This document shows, piece after piece, positions 1 to 6,162 of a DNA stretch of 15,509 bases. The DNA lies in assembly GCA_018055865.1 (NCBI GenBank), contig JAGPGR010000009.1, forward strand, positions 1-15,509. Direction: 5' to 3'. Under the pieces are notes generated by a model. It had not been told where the DNA came from. It saw nothing but the letters and a program-made list of their open reading frames with translations, and searched no databases. This DNA comes from Paludibacteraceae bacterium (lineage in GTDB: Bacteria; Bacteroidota; Bacteroidia; Bacteroidales; Paludibacteraceae). The first letter of the stretch is position 1. Every line of letters starts with the position of its first letter. Position numbers and translations under genes: made by a program.

Positions 1-2
1 AA

Positions 3-902
3 GAACTGCGCAAATCGCGTGAGAAAACTCAGGGTAAAATCGGGGTTAACATCATGGTAGCCCTGAGCAACTTTGGCGATATGGTGCGCACTTCGATAGC
101 CGAAAAAGCCGATTACATCTTTGCAGGTGCCGGTCTTCCGCTGGATTTGCCCTCCTACTTACCAGCCAACAGCCACACACACCTTATCCCTATCGTTTCT
201 TCGGCACGTGCGGCCAGCCTGATCTGTGAGAAGTGGTTTTCGAATTACAATTACCTGCCGGATGCCATTGTGGTGGAAGGTCCCAAAGCTGGCGGACATC
301 TTGGATTCAAGCGGGAACAGATAGAAAACGCTGATTTTGCATTAGAAAAACTGATACCGGAAGTAGTGGCAGTAGCCGCCCGGTACAGCGACAAAAAAAA
401 TATTCCCGTCATTGCTGCGGGCGGCATTTCTACGGGCGAAGATATTCACCGGTTTTTACAACTGGGTGCATCGGCCGTACAGATGGGAAGCATATTTGTG
501 ACAACGACCGAGTGTGACGCCTCAGATGCCTTCAAGCAAATATACGTCAAATCCTCACAATCGGATCTTAAAATCATTCAAAGTCCGGTAGGTCTGCCGG
601 GGCGGGCTTTTCAGGGCGAATTTTTACAACGTGTACTCGACGGCCACGAAGTGCCGAAATCTTGTCCGCACCATTGCATCAGAACCTGTGATTTTACAAA
701 AAGTCCCTATTGTATCATGAAAGCATTGTACAATGCTTCGAAAGGAAAAATGGACAGAGGGTATGCCTTTGCGGGAGCCAATGCATTTCTGGCCGAAAAA
801 ATAAGCAGCGTAAAAGAGGTGATTTCAAACCTGAAAAGTGAGTTTGAAGCTGCGCATCAAAGATTTGGAGAAAACAAAAAAGCAGCGAAAGGTGTTATTT
901 AG
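3..902 (+). CDS. Nitronate monooxygenase family flavoprotein, 5' end missing
   Basis: This is the C-terminal part of a nitronate monooxygenase (2-nitropropane dioxygenase/FabK-like) FMN enzyme; the family oxidises alkyl nitronates or acts as an enoyl reductase. The frame is open from base 3, and the residues before the first ATG at 54 (KIGVNI, running into MVALSNF) match the family's conserved early strand, so that ATG is internal and the true start lies upstream of the window. Numbered from that Met, visible motifs are GAGLPLDLP at 25-33, EGPKAGGHLGF at 75-85 with the active-site-type His82, and the phosphate-binding strand IPVIAAGGIS near 120-130 followed by GASAVQMGS. The C-terminal region has a cysteine cluster, CPHHC-x3-C-x7-C. 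It ends 87 bases before the helicase gene with no visible terminator between. The family is secure, the substrate is not known. Confidence 0.87.
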   Translation, partial: ELRKSREKTQGKIGVNIMVALSNFGDMVRTSIAEKADYIFAGAGLPLDLPSYLPANSHTHLIPIVSSARAASLICEKWFSNYNYLPDAIVVEGPKAGGHLGFKREQIENADFALEKLIPEVVAVAARYSDKKNIPVIAAGGISTGEDIHRFLQLGASAVQMGSIFVTTTECDASDAFKQIYVKSSQSDLKIIQSPVGLPGRAFQGEFLQRVLDGHEVPKSCPHHCIRTCDFTKSPYCIMKALYNASKGKMDRGYAFAGANAFLAEKISSVKEVISNLKSEFEAAHQRFGENKKAAKGVI

Positions 903-962
903 AATTATTTATTCTAAGATTTATTCCTGATTTACTGACTTTATTATTAACAAAAAAACAAA

Positions 963-980
963 AACTGTAGAAATACAGTT
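963..980 (+). promoter_or_regulatory. Hairpin with GAAA tetraloop in helicase 5' leader
   Basis: AACTGTA (963-969), GAAA (970-973) and TACAGTT (974-980) form a perfect 7-bp inverted repeat closed by a GNRA-type tetraloop. It ends nine bases before the ATG at 990, where a ribosome first contacts the leader. The structure is seen; a role in translation or cold-responsive control of the helicase is inference. Confidence 0.4.
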
Positions 981-989
981 ATACATACA

Positions 990-2111
990 ATGACATTTAA
1001 AGAATTAAATATTGCAGAACCAATATTAAAGGCTCTGCTGGATAAGAATTATGAAATACCCACTCCCATTCAGGTTCAGGCTATTCCTGTAGCCCTCGGT
1101 GGTAAAGATATACTGGGTATAGCGCAAACGGGTACAGGTAAAACTGCCGCTTTTGCCATTCCGATTATACAGAATTTGATTACAGTAAGCAACAACCGGA
1201 AACGGGGTATCAAAGCGTTGATACTCACTCCTACCCGGGAGCTGGCCATACAAATAGACGAGTGTTTCACCGAATATAACAAATTTACAGGATTGAGAAA
1301 TACCGTTATTTTTGGAGGTGTCAATCAACGGTCGCAGGTAGATGAATTGAAACGAGGAACCGACATCCTGACAGCTACGCCCGGAAGACTGCTTGATCTT
1401 ATTGCACAAAAATACATTCAGTTCGACAGTTTGCAGCACTTTGTGCTCGACGAAGCCGACCGCATGCTCGACATGGGTTTTATTCACGATATCAAACGGC
1501 TGATACCGATGCTTCCGAAAAAGAGGCAAACGCTGTTTTTCTCGGCTACAATGCCTTCTGCCATAGCCACGCTGTCTAAATCGATACTCCTCAACCCTGT
1601 ACGGGTGGAAGTAACGCCTGAGTCGCCGGCTGCCGAAACTGTAGAGCAACACCTGTATATAGTAGAAAAACCGCAAAAAAGCGAATTGCTGATCAATCTG
1701 CTGAACCAGAAAAGGAATAAATCGGTGCTGGTTTTTTCGCGAACCAAACATGGAGCTGACAAGATAGCCCGCACATTGAACAAACAGGGTATATTCTGTG
1801 AAGCCATTCACGGCAATAAAACCCAGAATGCCAGGCAGCGCGCTCTGACCAACTTCAAGTCGGGAAAAACGCATGTGATCATAGCTACAGATATTGCAGC
1901 CAGAGGAATTGATATCAACAACCTGGAATATGTAATCAACTACGACATGCCCGATGTGGCCGAAACCTATATTCACCGCATAGGACGCACAGGCCGTGCC
2001 GGACAGAACGGAACAGCGCTGACTTTTTGCTCGGCCGACGAAAAAGGGATGATACGGGACATACAAAAACTAACCGGAAAAAAGTTGAACGAACTCTCGA
2101 TACCTGCTTAA
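990..2111 (+). CDS. rhlE: RhlE-type DEAD-box ATP-dependent RNA helicase
   Basis: A cytoplasmic RNA helicase that unwinds short RNA duplexes using ATP, typically in ribosome assembly and cold adaptation. All DEAD-box motifs are present in order: Q motif PTPIQVQAIP, motif I AQTGTGKT, Ia PTRELAIQ, Ib TPGRLLD, II DEAD, III SAT, V ATDIAARGID and VI HRIGRTGRAG. The 373 residues cover the two RecA-like domains and little more; the long basic tail of many RhlE proteins is absent. Start at ATG 990 gives the usual short lead-in MTFKELNI. It is 21 bases ahead of the cold-shock-domain gene, which suggests co-transcription with it and the RRM gene, so the three may act together on folded mRNA. RhlE is the nearest subfamily; assignment against DbpA, SrmB or CshA is by overall look only. 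Confidence 0.93.
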   Translation: MTFKELNIAEPILKALLDKNYEIPTPIQVQAIPVALGGKDILGIAQTGTGKTAAFAIPIIQNLITVSNNRKRGIKALILTPTRELAIQIDECFTEYNKFTGLRNTVIFGGVNQRSQVDELKRGTDILTATPGRLLDLIAQKYIQFDSLQHFVLDEADRMLDMGFIHDIKRLIPMLPKKRQTLFFSATMPSAIATLSKSILLNPVRVEVTPESPAAETVEQHLYIVEKPQKSELLINLLNQKRNKSVLVFSRTKHGADKIARTLNKQGIFCEAIHGNKTQNARQRALTNFKSGKTHVIIATDIAARGIDINNLEYVINYDMPDVAETYIHRIGRTGRAGQNGTALTFCSADEKGMIRDIQKLTGKKLNELSIPA

Positions 2112-2132
2112 CAAGAGAAAAAATAGTGTGAT

Positions 2133-2561
2133 ATGAACAAAAAAGAATTAGAAAAGAAGAAACAAAGTAAAAAACAGGAAAAACAAAAGCGCAAGGATAT
2201 TCGGAAATCAACAAGCGGCAGCAAGTCTTTTGAAGACATGATAGCTTATGTGGATGAAAACGGAATGATTGCAGATACGCCTCCCGATCCTACCCGAAAA
2301 AAAGAGAAAATCGAGGCAGAAAGTATAGCCATTTCAACACCAAAGAAAGAAGATATTGAATACACACCGCTCAATGGCAGGGTAGAATACTTCAACACAG
2401 AAAAAGGGTATGGCTTTATCAAAGATGCAAGCTCGTCCGAAAAATATTTTTTTCATATCAACAATGCTCCTGCTTCTATTGCCGAAGGCAATCTGGTTAC
2501 TTTCGACCTCGAACGGGGAAAAATAGGTATGAACGCCATGAATATAACTATTGTAAAATAA
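2133..2561 (+). CDS. Cold-shock-domain protein with long basic N-terminal extension
   Basis: A nucleic-acid-binding protein of 142 residues. The last 63 residues are a cold-shock domain, with RNP1-like KGYGFIK and RNP2-like YFFHI, the aromatic patches that stack on single-stranded RNA. The domain begins at NGRVEYFN and ends near the stop. Ahead of it are about 78 residues rich in Lys, Glu and Arg, with a strongly basic first 27 residues (KKELEKKKQSKKQEKQKRK and following) and then a low-complexity linker. Ordinary Csp proteins are about 65-70 residues, so this is the extended form. It lies between the DEAD-box helicase and the RRM gene. The likely role is RNA chaperone activity with the helicase; the tail may add non-specific RNA affinity (inference). 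Confidence 0.88.
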   Translation: MNKKELEKKKQSKKQEKQKRKDIRKSTSGSKSFEDMIAYVDENGMIADTPPDPTRKKEKIEAESIAISTPKKEDIEYTPLNGRVEYFNTEKGYGFIKDASSSEKYFFHINNAPASIAEGNLVTFDLERGKIGMNAMNITIVK

Positions 2562-2586
2562 TACAATACTAAAATAAAGAATTAAC

Positions 2587-2611
2587 TTTTTAATAAACAA
2601 TTTTTAATAAA
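2587..2611 (+). repeat. Two TTTTTAATAAA repeats in RRM-gene leader
   Basis: The 11-mer TTTTTAATAAA occurs at 2587-2597 and again at 2601-2611, a 14-base period, ending six bases before the RRM start codon. In RNA this is a double U-rich site directly upstream of translation. It could be a binding site for the RRM or cold-shock proteins (inference), or simply A/T-rich leader sequence. Confidence 0.35.
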
Positions 2612-2617
2612 ACAACA

Positions 2618-2938
2618 ATGAACATTTATGTATCAAATTTAAGCTACAACACATCATCTGATAGCTTACAGGAATTATTCGCAGGTTTTGGAGAAGTTAC
2701 AGCTGCTAACATTATCACAGACAGAGAAACCGGCAGATCAAGAGGTTTTGGATTTGTAGATATGCCTAGCGACGCTGAAGGTCAAAAAGCAATCGACGAA
2801 CTGAACGCAACAGATTTCGAAGGTAAAACAATCAATGTAAACGTAGCACGTCCGAAAACTGACAGAAGCAGCGGTGGTGGTTACAACAGCAATCGCGGCG
2901 GTAACAGCGGCGGTGGATTCAACAAGAGAAGATATTAA
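2618..2938 (+). CDS. RRM-domain RNA-binding protein (Bacteroides Rbp-like)
   Basis: A 106-residue single-RRM protein. RNP2 is IYVSNL at residues 3-8 and RNP1 is RSRGFGFVDM near 41-50, both with the aromatic residues that contact RNA. After the domain (about residues 1-81) comes a Gly/Ser/Asn-rich tail with SGGGYNSNRGG and SGGGF, ending in basic KRRY, which resembles tails of eukaryotic and cyanobacterial glycine-rich RNA-binding proteins. From memory, Bacteroides thetaiotaomicron encodes related RbpA/B/C proteins, of which RbpB acts as a global RNA-binding regulator. It is 56 bases after the cold-shock-domain gene and is followed by a strong terminator, making it the last gene of the cluster. 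Targets cannot be told from sequence. Confidence 0.92.
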   Translation: MNIYVSNLSYNTSSDSLQELFAGFGEVTAANIITDRETGRSRGFGFVDMPSDAEGQKAIDELNATDFEGKTINVNVARPKTDRSSGGGYNSNRGGNSGGGFNKRRY

Positions 2939-2968
2939 TCCGATACTGACAGAATAATCGTATAGTAT

Positions 2969-3250
2969 TAAAACCGCCTTTTTTTAGGGCGGTTTTTTTT
3001 ATTTTGGACTTACAGAAGGAAGCATCCATCGGATTATCTGTGAAAATGCAATAAATTGAAGTAAAATATTTTGTAACATTATTGTAATATTTTGCATTCT
3101 GTACCGAACTTTTTTTTTAGTTGGTTTGTTATATACATGAATTGACTGAAGTAGTGTCTAATGTTTCAATTTAATTAATTTTTTTACTAATCAATATTAT
3201 TAATCAAATTACTTAATTCAGACTGATACAATTAAATTTACAGGTTACTT
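2969..3250 (-). ncRNA. Possible small RNA in gene-free stretch (tentative)
   Basis: Bases 3001-3304 hold no credible gene and are very A/T-rich. On the minus strand TACTTTTG (3257-3264) matches the -7 element, with TTG at 3283-3285 18 bases upstream, giving a predicted start near 3250. Transcription leftward would meet the hairpin at 2971-2995. No conserved fold was recognised, so this is a candidate transcript only. Confidence 0.2.
2971..3000 (+). terminator. Rho-independent terminator after RRM gene
   Basis: AAACCGCC (2971-2978) pairs with GGCGGTTT (2988-2995) around a T-rich loop and is followed by T's to base 3000. It lies 33 bases after the RRM stop. On the minus strand the same stem is followed by TTTTAAT, so it could also stop leftward transcription. 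Confidence 0.88.
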
Positions 3251-3304
3251 TAAATTCAAAAGTACATTCGTCATGTGACAGACAACTTCAGAATACAATG
3301 AACG

Positions 3305-3340
3305 AAAGGCTTAAATCTCCGGATCTAAGCCTTTTTGTTT
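3305..3340. terminator. Probable bidirectional terminator downstream of histidine kinase
   Basis: AAAGGCTTA (3305-3313) pairs with TAAGCCTTT (3326-3334) around a 12-base loop. On the plus strand the stem runs into TTTTTGTTTT; on the minus strand it runs into TTTCGTT. It begins 13 bases past the low-coordinate (stop) end of the kinase gene, so its likely use is ending the two-component operon, although the better T-run is on the other strand. Confidence 0.6.
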
Positions 3341-3352
3341 TACAGTACAAGT

Positions 3353-5080
3353 TCAATGTTTTTTCAGAGAGAAAACAAATGTAAGTCCTCCACCCGGGGT
3401 TTTTTTGGCAGTAATAGTGCCTTTGAGGTAGATTACGGCATTCTTTACAATGGCAAGTCCCAGCCCTGTGCCGCCCATTTTTCGGCTCCGTCCTTTGTCC
3501 ACGCGGTAAAAACGTTCGAAAAGTCGGTTCAGATGTTCTTCGGAAACACCCACCCCGTTGTCGGAGAATGTGAAATAGTAAAATCGTTCGTCCTCACGGT
3601 AGCAATTGATTTCCACCTTCAGATTTTCGCCGGCATACGACAGCGCGTTGTCCATCAGATTTCTGAAAATAGAATAGACCAGCGATGAATTGCCGAGAAT
3701 TAGCACATTTTTATCCACATTGGTCACCACTGTAAACCGTTTTTCCTCAATTTCCAGATGCAAATCATTGAGAACTTCCTGCAGGATAAAATAGATATTG
3801 CACTCTTCCTTTTCGTAGATTTTTTGCTTTTCGTCCAGCTTGTTCAGTATTGAAATATCCTGCAGCAAGGCCGTGAGCCGCTGCGACTGCTGAAAGGAAC
3901 GCTCGATGAAGAATTTCTGCCTTTCGGGCTCCATGCCGGGATTTTCGAGTATACTTTCCATGTAGCCCATAATTGTGCTTACCGGTGTTTTGAGCTCGTG
4001 CGAAATGTTTTGGGTCAGCTGTCGTTTCAGTTCGTTTTCATGTTCCTGGGCAGTAACATCACTGATAGAAATTTCAAATGTTTCGTCCTGAAAAACAATA
4101 CATTGCACAAAGAAATACCGACTGTCTTTTTCGATAGTCATTCGTTTTCTTCGCATCTGCTTTCCCTTCAGGTTGTCGTCGATAAACTGGTTGATTTCGG
4201 CAAACTCAGCCAGATTAAAAATCTCATGTGAAGTAGCTTCACTCTTGTCGGTAAGGAAGCTGGCGTATTGAATAAATGTAGTATTAGTAAGTATTTCTTT
4301 CTTTTCGGAAGAAAATATTCCGAGTCCCTCCTGCGAAATGTAAAGATGGTTGATCAGTTTTTCGCGTTCATTGTTTACAGCGTTTTTAGTTTTGGCCAGC
4401 TGACGGTACAGCATCACCATATTACTGCTTATTTCTCCCAATTCGTCTTTCGGAAATTCCACATCCACATCCAGCTCCTCCCCGTTTTTGGCACGTTCGG
4501 TGAAAATGCGCATGCGGTCGATGGTCTTGGTGAAATTTTTGGTAATAAAATAAAGCGCCACCATAGCCAGCAGCAATATGACAACCATAAAATAAAAGAA
4601 GAACATATTGGTCATCAACAGCGATTTCAGCTCCAAATTGTAGGGCAATGCGCTTCTGATGTAAAAATTCGAAAATTTACCGGCGTAATAGTAGTATTCT
4701 TTTCCGGTAGTGGCAGAGCGGCGAAGGGCTTTTCCCCTGCCCGACTGTGCAGCCAACAAGAATTCGGGACGATTTCTGTGATTTTCAAGTTTTTCGGTTT
4801 CTTTCACTGACGAATCGTACAACACAGATCCCGACATATCTACTACAGTTACACGCAGCGATTTGTCGGGGAAAAGTCTGACTATCTGGTCGAGATTTTG
4901 CCAGGTATAGTTTTTTTCTTCAATGTAATTATGAATTATGAGATTGTAGGTATCCAGCAGTTTGTCGAGTTCGTCGGCACGCGAACTCCTTTCGCGCTGA
5001 TACTGCACGAAGGTTATTGTGGCAAACAGAATGAAAATCATCCCGAAGAAATACAGAAAAAGTTTTTGGTACAAACGCAT
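3353..5080 (-). CDS. Membrane sensor histidine kinase (PhoR-like)
   Basis: The sensor half of a two-component system, 575 residues. There are transmembrane segments near residues 5-25 and 155-177 with a periplasmic sensor region between them, then a HAMP-like linker (about 178-235), a region that could be a degenerate PAS domain (about 245-345), and the catalytic core. The HisKA H-box is SHELKTP with the phosphoacceptor His361. The ATPase domain shows the N box NLMDNALSYAG, G1 DNGVGV, F box LFERFYRVD and G2 GGTGLGLAIVK, so it looks active. It lies 87 bases downstream of the response-regulator gene on the same strand and ends at a hairpin. The architecture resembles PhoR/WalK-type kinases. The signal is unknown; a phosphate role is suggested only by the Pho-box-like repeats upstream of its partner. 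Confidence 0.92.
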   Translation of the reverse strand: MRLYQKLFLYFFGMIFILFATITFVQYQRERSSRADELDKLLDTYNLIIHNYIEEKNYTWQNLDQIVRLFPDKSLRVTVVDMSGSVLYDSSVKETEKLENHRNRPEFLLAAQSGRGKALRRSATTGKEYYYYAGKFSNFYIRSALPYNLELKSLLMTNMFFFYFMVVILLLAMVALYFITKNFTKTIDRMRIFTERAKNGEELDVDVEFPKDELGEISSNMVMLYRQLAKTKNAVNNEREKLINHLYISQEGLGIFSSEKKEILTNTTFIQYASFLTDKSEATSHEIFNLAEFAEINQFIDDNLKGKQMRRKRMTIEKDSRYFFVQCIVFQDETFEISISDVTAQEHENELKRQLTQNISHELKTPVSTIMGYMESILENPGMEPERQKFFIERSFQQSQRLTALLQDISILNKLDEKQKIYEKEECNIYFILQEVLNDLHLEIEEKRFTVVTNVDKNVLILGNSSLVYSIFRNLMDNALSYAGENLKVEINCYREDERFYYFTFSDNGVGVSEEHLNRLFERFYRVDKGRSRKMGGTGLGLAIVKNAVIYLKGTITAKKTPGGGLTFVFSLKKH

Positions 5081-5167
5081 GGATTAGTGTGGAATTTGGA
5101 TTTTAAAGAAAACTTTTTTTCTTAAATCGATTGACTTCGGGCACTCTCCTTAAAAATGAAAGAAAAA

Positions 5168-5854
5168 TTACTCTTCGAAGCAGTAGCCGTAGCCCAACCG
5201 GGTAATGATTTGCTTGCCGTAAACTCCTATTTTCTTACGCAAGCGTGTGATATTCACGTCGATAGTCCTATCAAGCACCACAACTTCATCCGACCACACT
5301 CTGTATAAAATTTCTTCGCGGGTAAAAACGCGGTTTTTGTTTTCCAGAAAAAGTTTCAGTATTTCAAATTCCTTTTTGGTAAATGAGATTACCTCACCGC
5401 CTAGCGTCACTTTTTTGTTATTCAGGTTCATCACCAGTTTTTCGTGCCTGAGTTCTGTTATTTCAGCCTGTTCCTGGGTGGATTCCACCCGCCGGAGCAC
5501 TGCTTTGACGCGTGCGAGAACCTCGCGGATAGAAAACGGTTTGGAAATATAATCATCGGCACCAATGTTGAATCCGGTCAGACGATCGTTTTCGGTATCC
5601 TTAGCTGTGAGAAAAATGACCGGAATGGAGGCGGTTCTCGGATTTTCGTTCAGCAGTCGGGCCATTTTGAAACCCGACATTTCGCCCATCATCACATCGA
5701 GCAACAGTAAATTGTACTGCGTAATGTCTTTTGTGAGGGCTTCTTCGGCTGAGTAAGCCACATCTGCAACATAGCCTTCGGTTTCCAGATTGAACTGAAG
5801 TATTTCACACAGATCTTCTTCGTCGTCGACTACTAAAATTTTGTAAGGACTCAT
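5168..5854 (-). CDS. OmpR/PhoB-family response regulator
   Basis: A 228-residue DNA-binding response regulator, the partner of the kinase encoded just downstream. The receiver domain (about residues 1-122) has the acidic pair D10-D11, phosphoacceptor Asp53 in LLLLDVMMGE, the switch Thr in FLTAKD and the conserved Lys in YISKPF. The winged-helix output domain (about 135-228) has FTKKEFEILKLF, the recognition-helix region VLDRTIDVNITRLRKKIG, and the wing ending TRLGYGYCFEE, typical of PhoB/OmpR. All key residues are present. The start codon lies five bases from an ATTGA repeat tract, and two TTGTCAT repeats with 11-bp spacing lie about 90 bases upstream, suggesting autoregulation. PhoB-like is the best reading; the regulon cannot be determined here. 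Confidence 0.94.
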   Translation of the reverse strand: MSPYKILVVDDEEDLCEILQFNLETEGYVADVAYSAEEALTKDITQYNLLLLDVMMGEMSGFKMARLLNENPRTASIPVIFLTAKDTENDRLTGFNIGADDYISKPFSIREVLARVKAVLRRVESTQEQAEITELRHEKLVMNLNNKKVTLGGEVISFTKKEFEILKLFLENKNRVFTREEILYRVWSDEVVVLDRTIDVNITRLRKKIGVYGKQIITRLGYGYCFEE

Positions 5855-5858
5855 GCTG

Positions 5859-5877
5859 ATTGAATTGAATTGAATTG
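5859..5877. repeat. ATTGA pentanucleotide tract in response-regulator leader
   Basis: ATTGA is repeated three times plus ATTG without interruption, four bases upstream of the regulator's start codon (minus strand). A related ATTGATTGAAAT follows at 5881. Short tandem repeats so near a start can change length by replication slippage. Whether this one varies is unknown. Confidence 0.6.
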
Positions 5878-5905
5878 TTTATTGATTGAAATAAATATTT
5901 CATTG

Positions 5906-5913
5906 CAAAGTAA
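5906..5913 (-). promoter_or_regulatory. Possible -7 element for response-regulator operon
   Basis: On the minus strand this reads TTACTTTG, one base off the TAnnTTTG consensus, about 50 bases upstream of the start codon. No good -33 TTTG is seen at the expected distance, which would suit an activator-dependent promoter given the repeats just upstream. Confidence 0.3.
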
Positions 5914-5945
5914 CCTTATTTATATTTCGATGACATGTAATATGT

Positions 5946-5963
5946 ATGACAAATGTATGACAA
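5946..5963 (-). promoter_or_regulatory. Pho-box-like direct repeats upstream of response regulator
   Basis: The minus strand reads TTGTCATACATTTGTCAT: two identical 7-mers TTGTCAT separated by four bases. This is the spacing and nearly the sequence of an E. coli Pho box (CTGTCAT, four bases, CTGTCAT), the known site of PhoB. A further half-site TGTCAT lies at 5930-5935. The position, roughly 35-55 bases upstream of the candidate -7 element, suits an activator. Phosphate control is inference. Confidence 0.45.
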
Positions 5964-6001
5964 AAAGTCCGGAATTTGATTATCCCGATGAAAGGATATT
6001 A

Positions 6002-6040
6002 ATAAAAAACTCTGCTAAAAAAATGAAGTTTTTAGCAGAG
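6002..6040 (-). terminator. Rho-independent terminator downstream of beta-galactosidase
   Basis: CTCTGCTAAAAA (6010-6021) and TTTTTAGCAGAG (6029-6040) form a perfect 12-bp stem with a 7-base loop. On the minus strand it is followed by TTTTTTATT. It lies about 120 bases past the beta-galactosidase stop, and the bases between (6041-6162) hold no other feature that I can see. Confidence 0.85.
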
Positions 6041-6162
6041 CTGTTTATTTGTTGCGAAATACTACTCCAATCGAAGGGCGAAAGTCATTATCCGCTTTTT
6101 TTTACCTGGTATTATTGAAAACCGAATGCTGCTTTTTGTTGCCAGCTATCCGTATTTCAGCG

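Noticed and set aside
1026..2066. 346-codon open frame antisense to the helicase gene
   Set aside because: It mirrors a gene with every DEAD-box motif intact; its translation shows no recognisable domain and is rich in Cys, Tyr and Phe as expected of a reverse-frame artefact.
3070..3094. TTTG followed by a TATTTTG on the plus strand, promoter-like
   Set aside because: The spacing is about 11 bases and the second element is one base short of TAnnTTTG.
4268..4810. 180-codon plus-strand frame across the histidine kinase gene
   Set aside because: It lies wholly inside a convincing kinase gene and its translation looks like reverse-complement noise.
5106..5123. AAGAAAA-CTTT-TTTTCTT inverted repeat between regulator and kinase genes
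   Set aside because: Seven A/T-dominated pairs are too weak to be a terminator, and a stop there would separate a regulator from its kinase.
5870..6118. 82-codon plus-strand frame between regulator and beta-galactosidase
   Set aside because: It runs through the Pho-box-like repeats and a clear minus-strand terminator and has no family resemblance.
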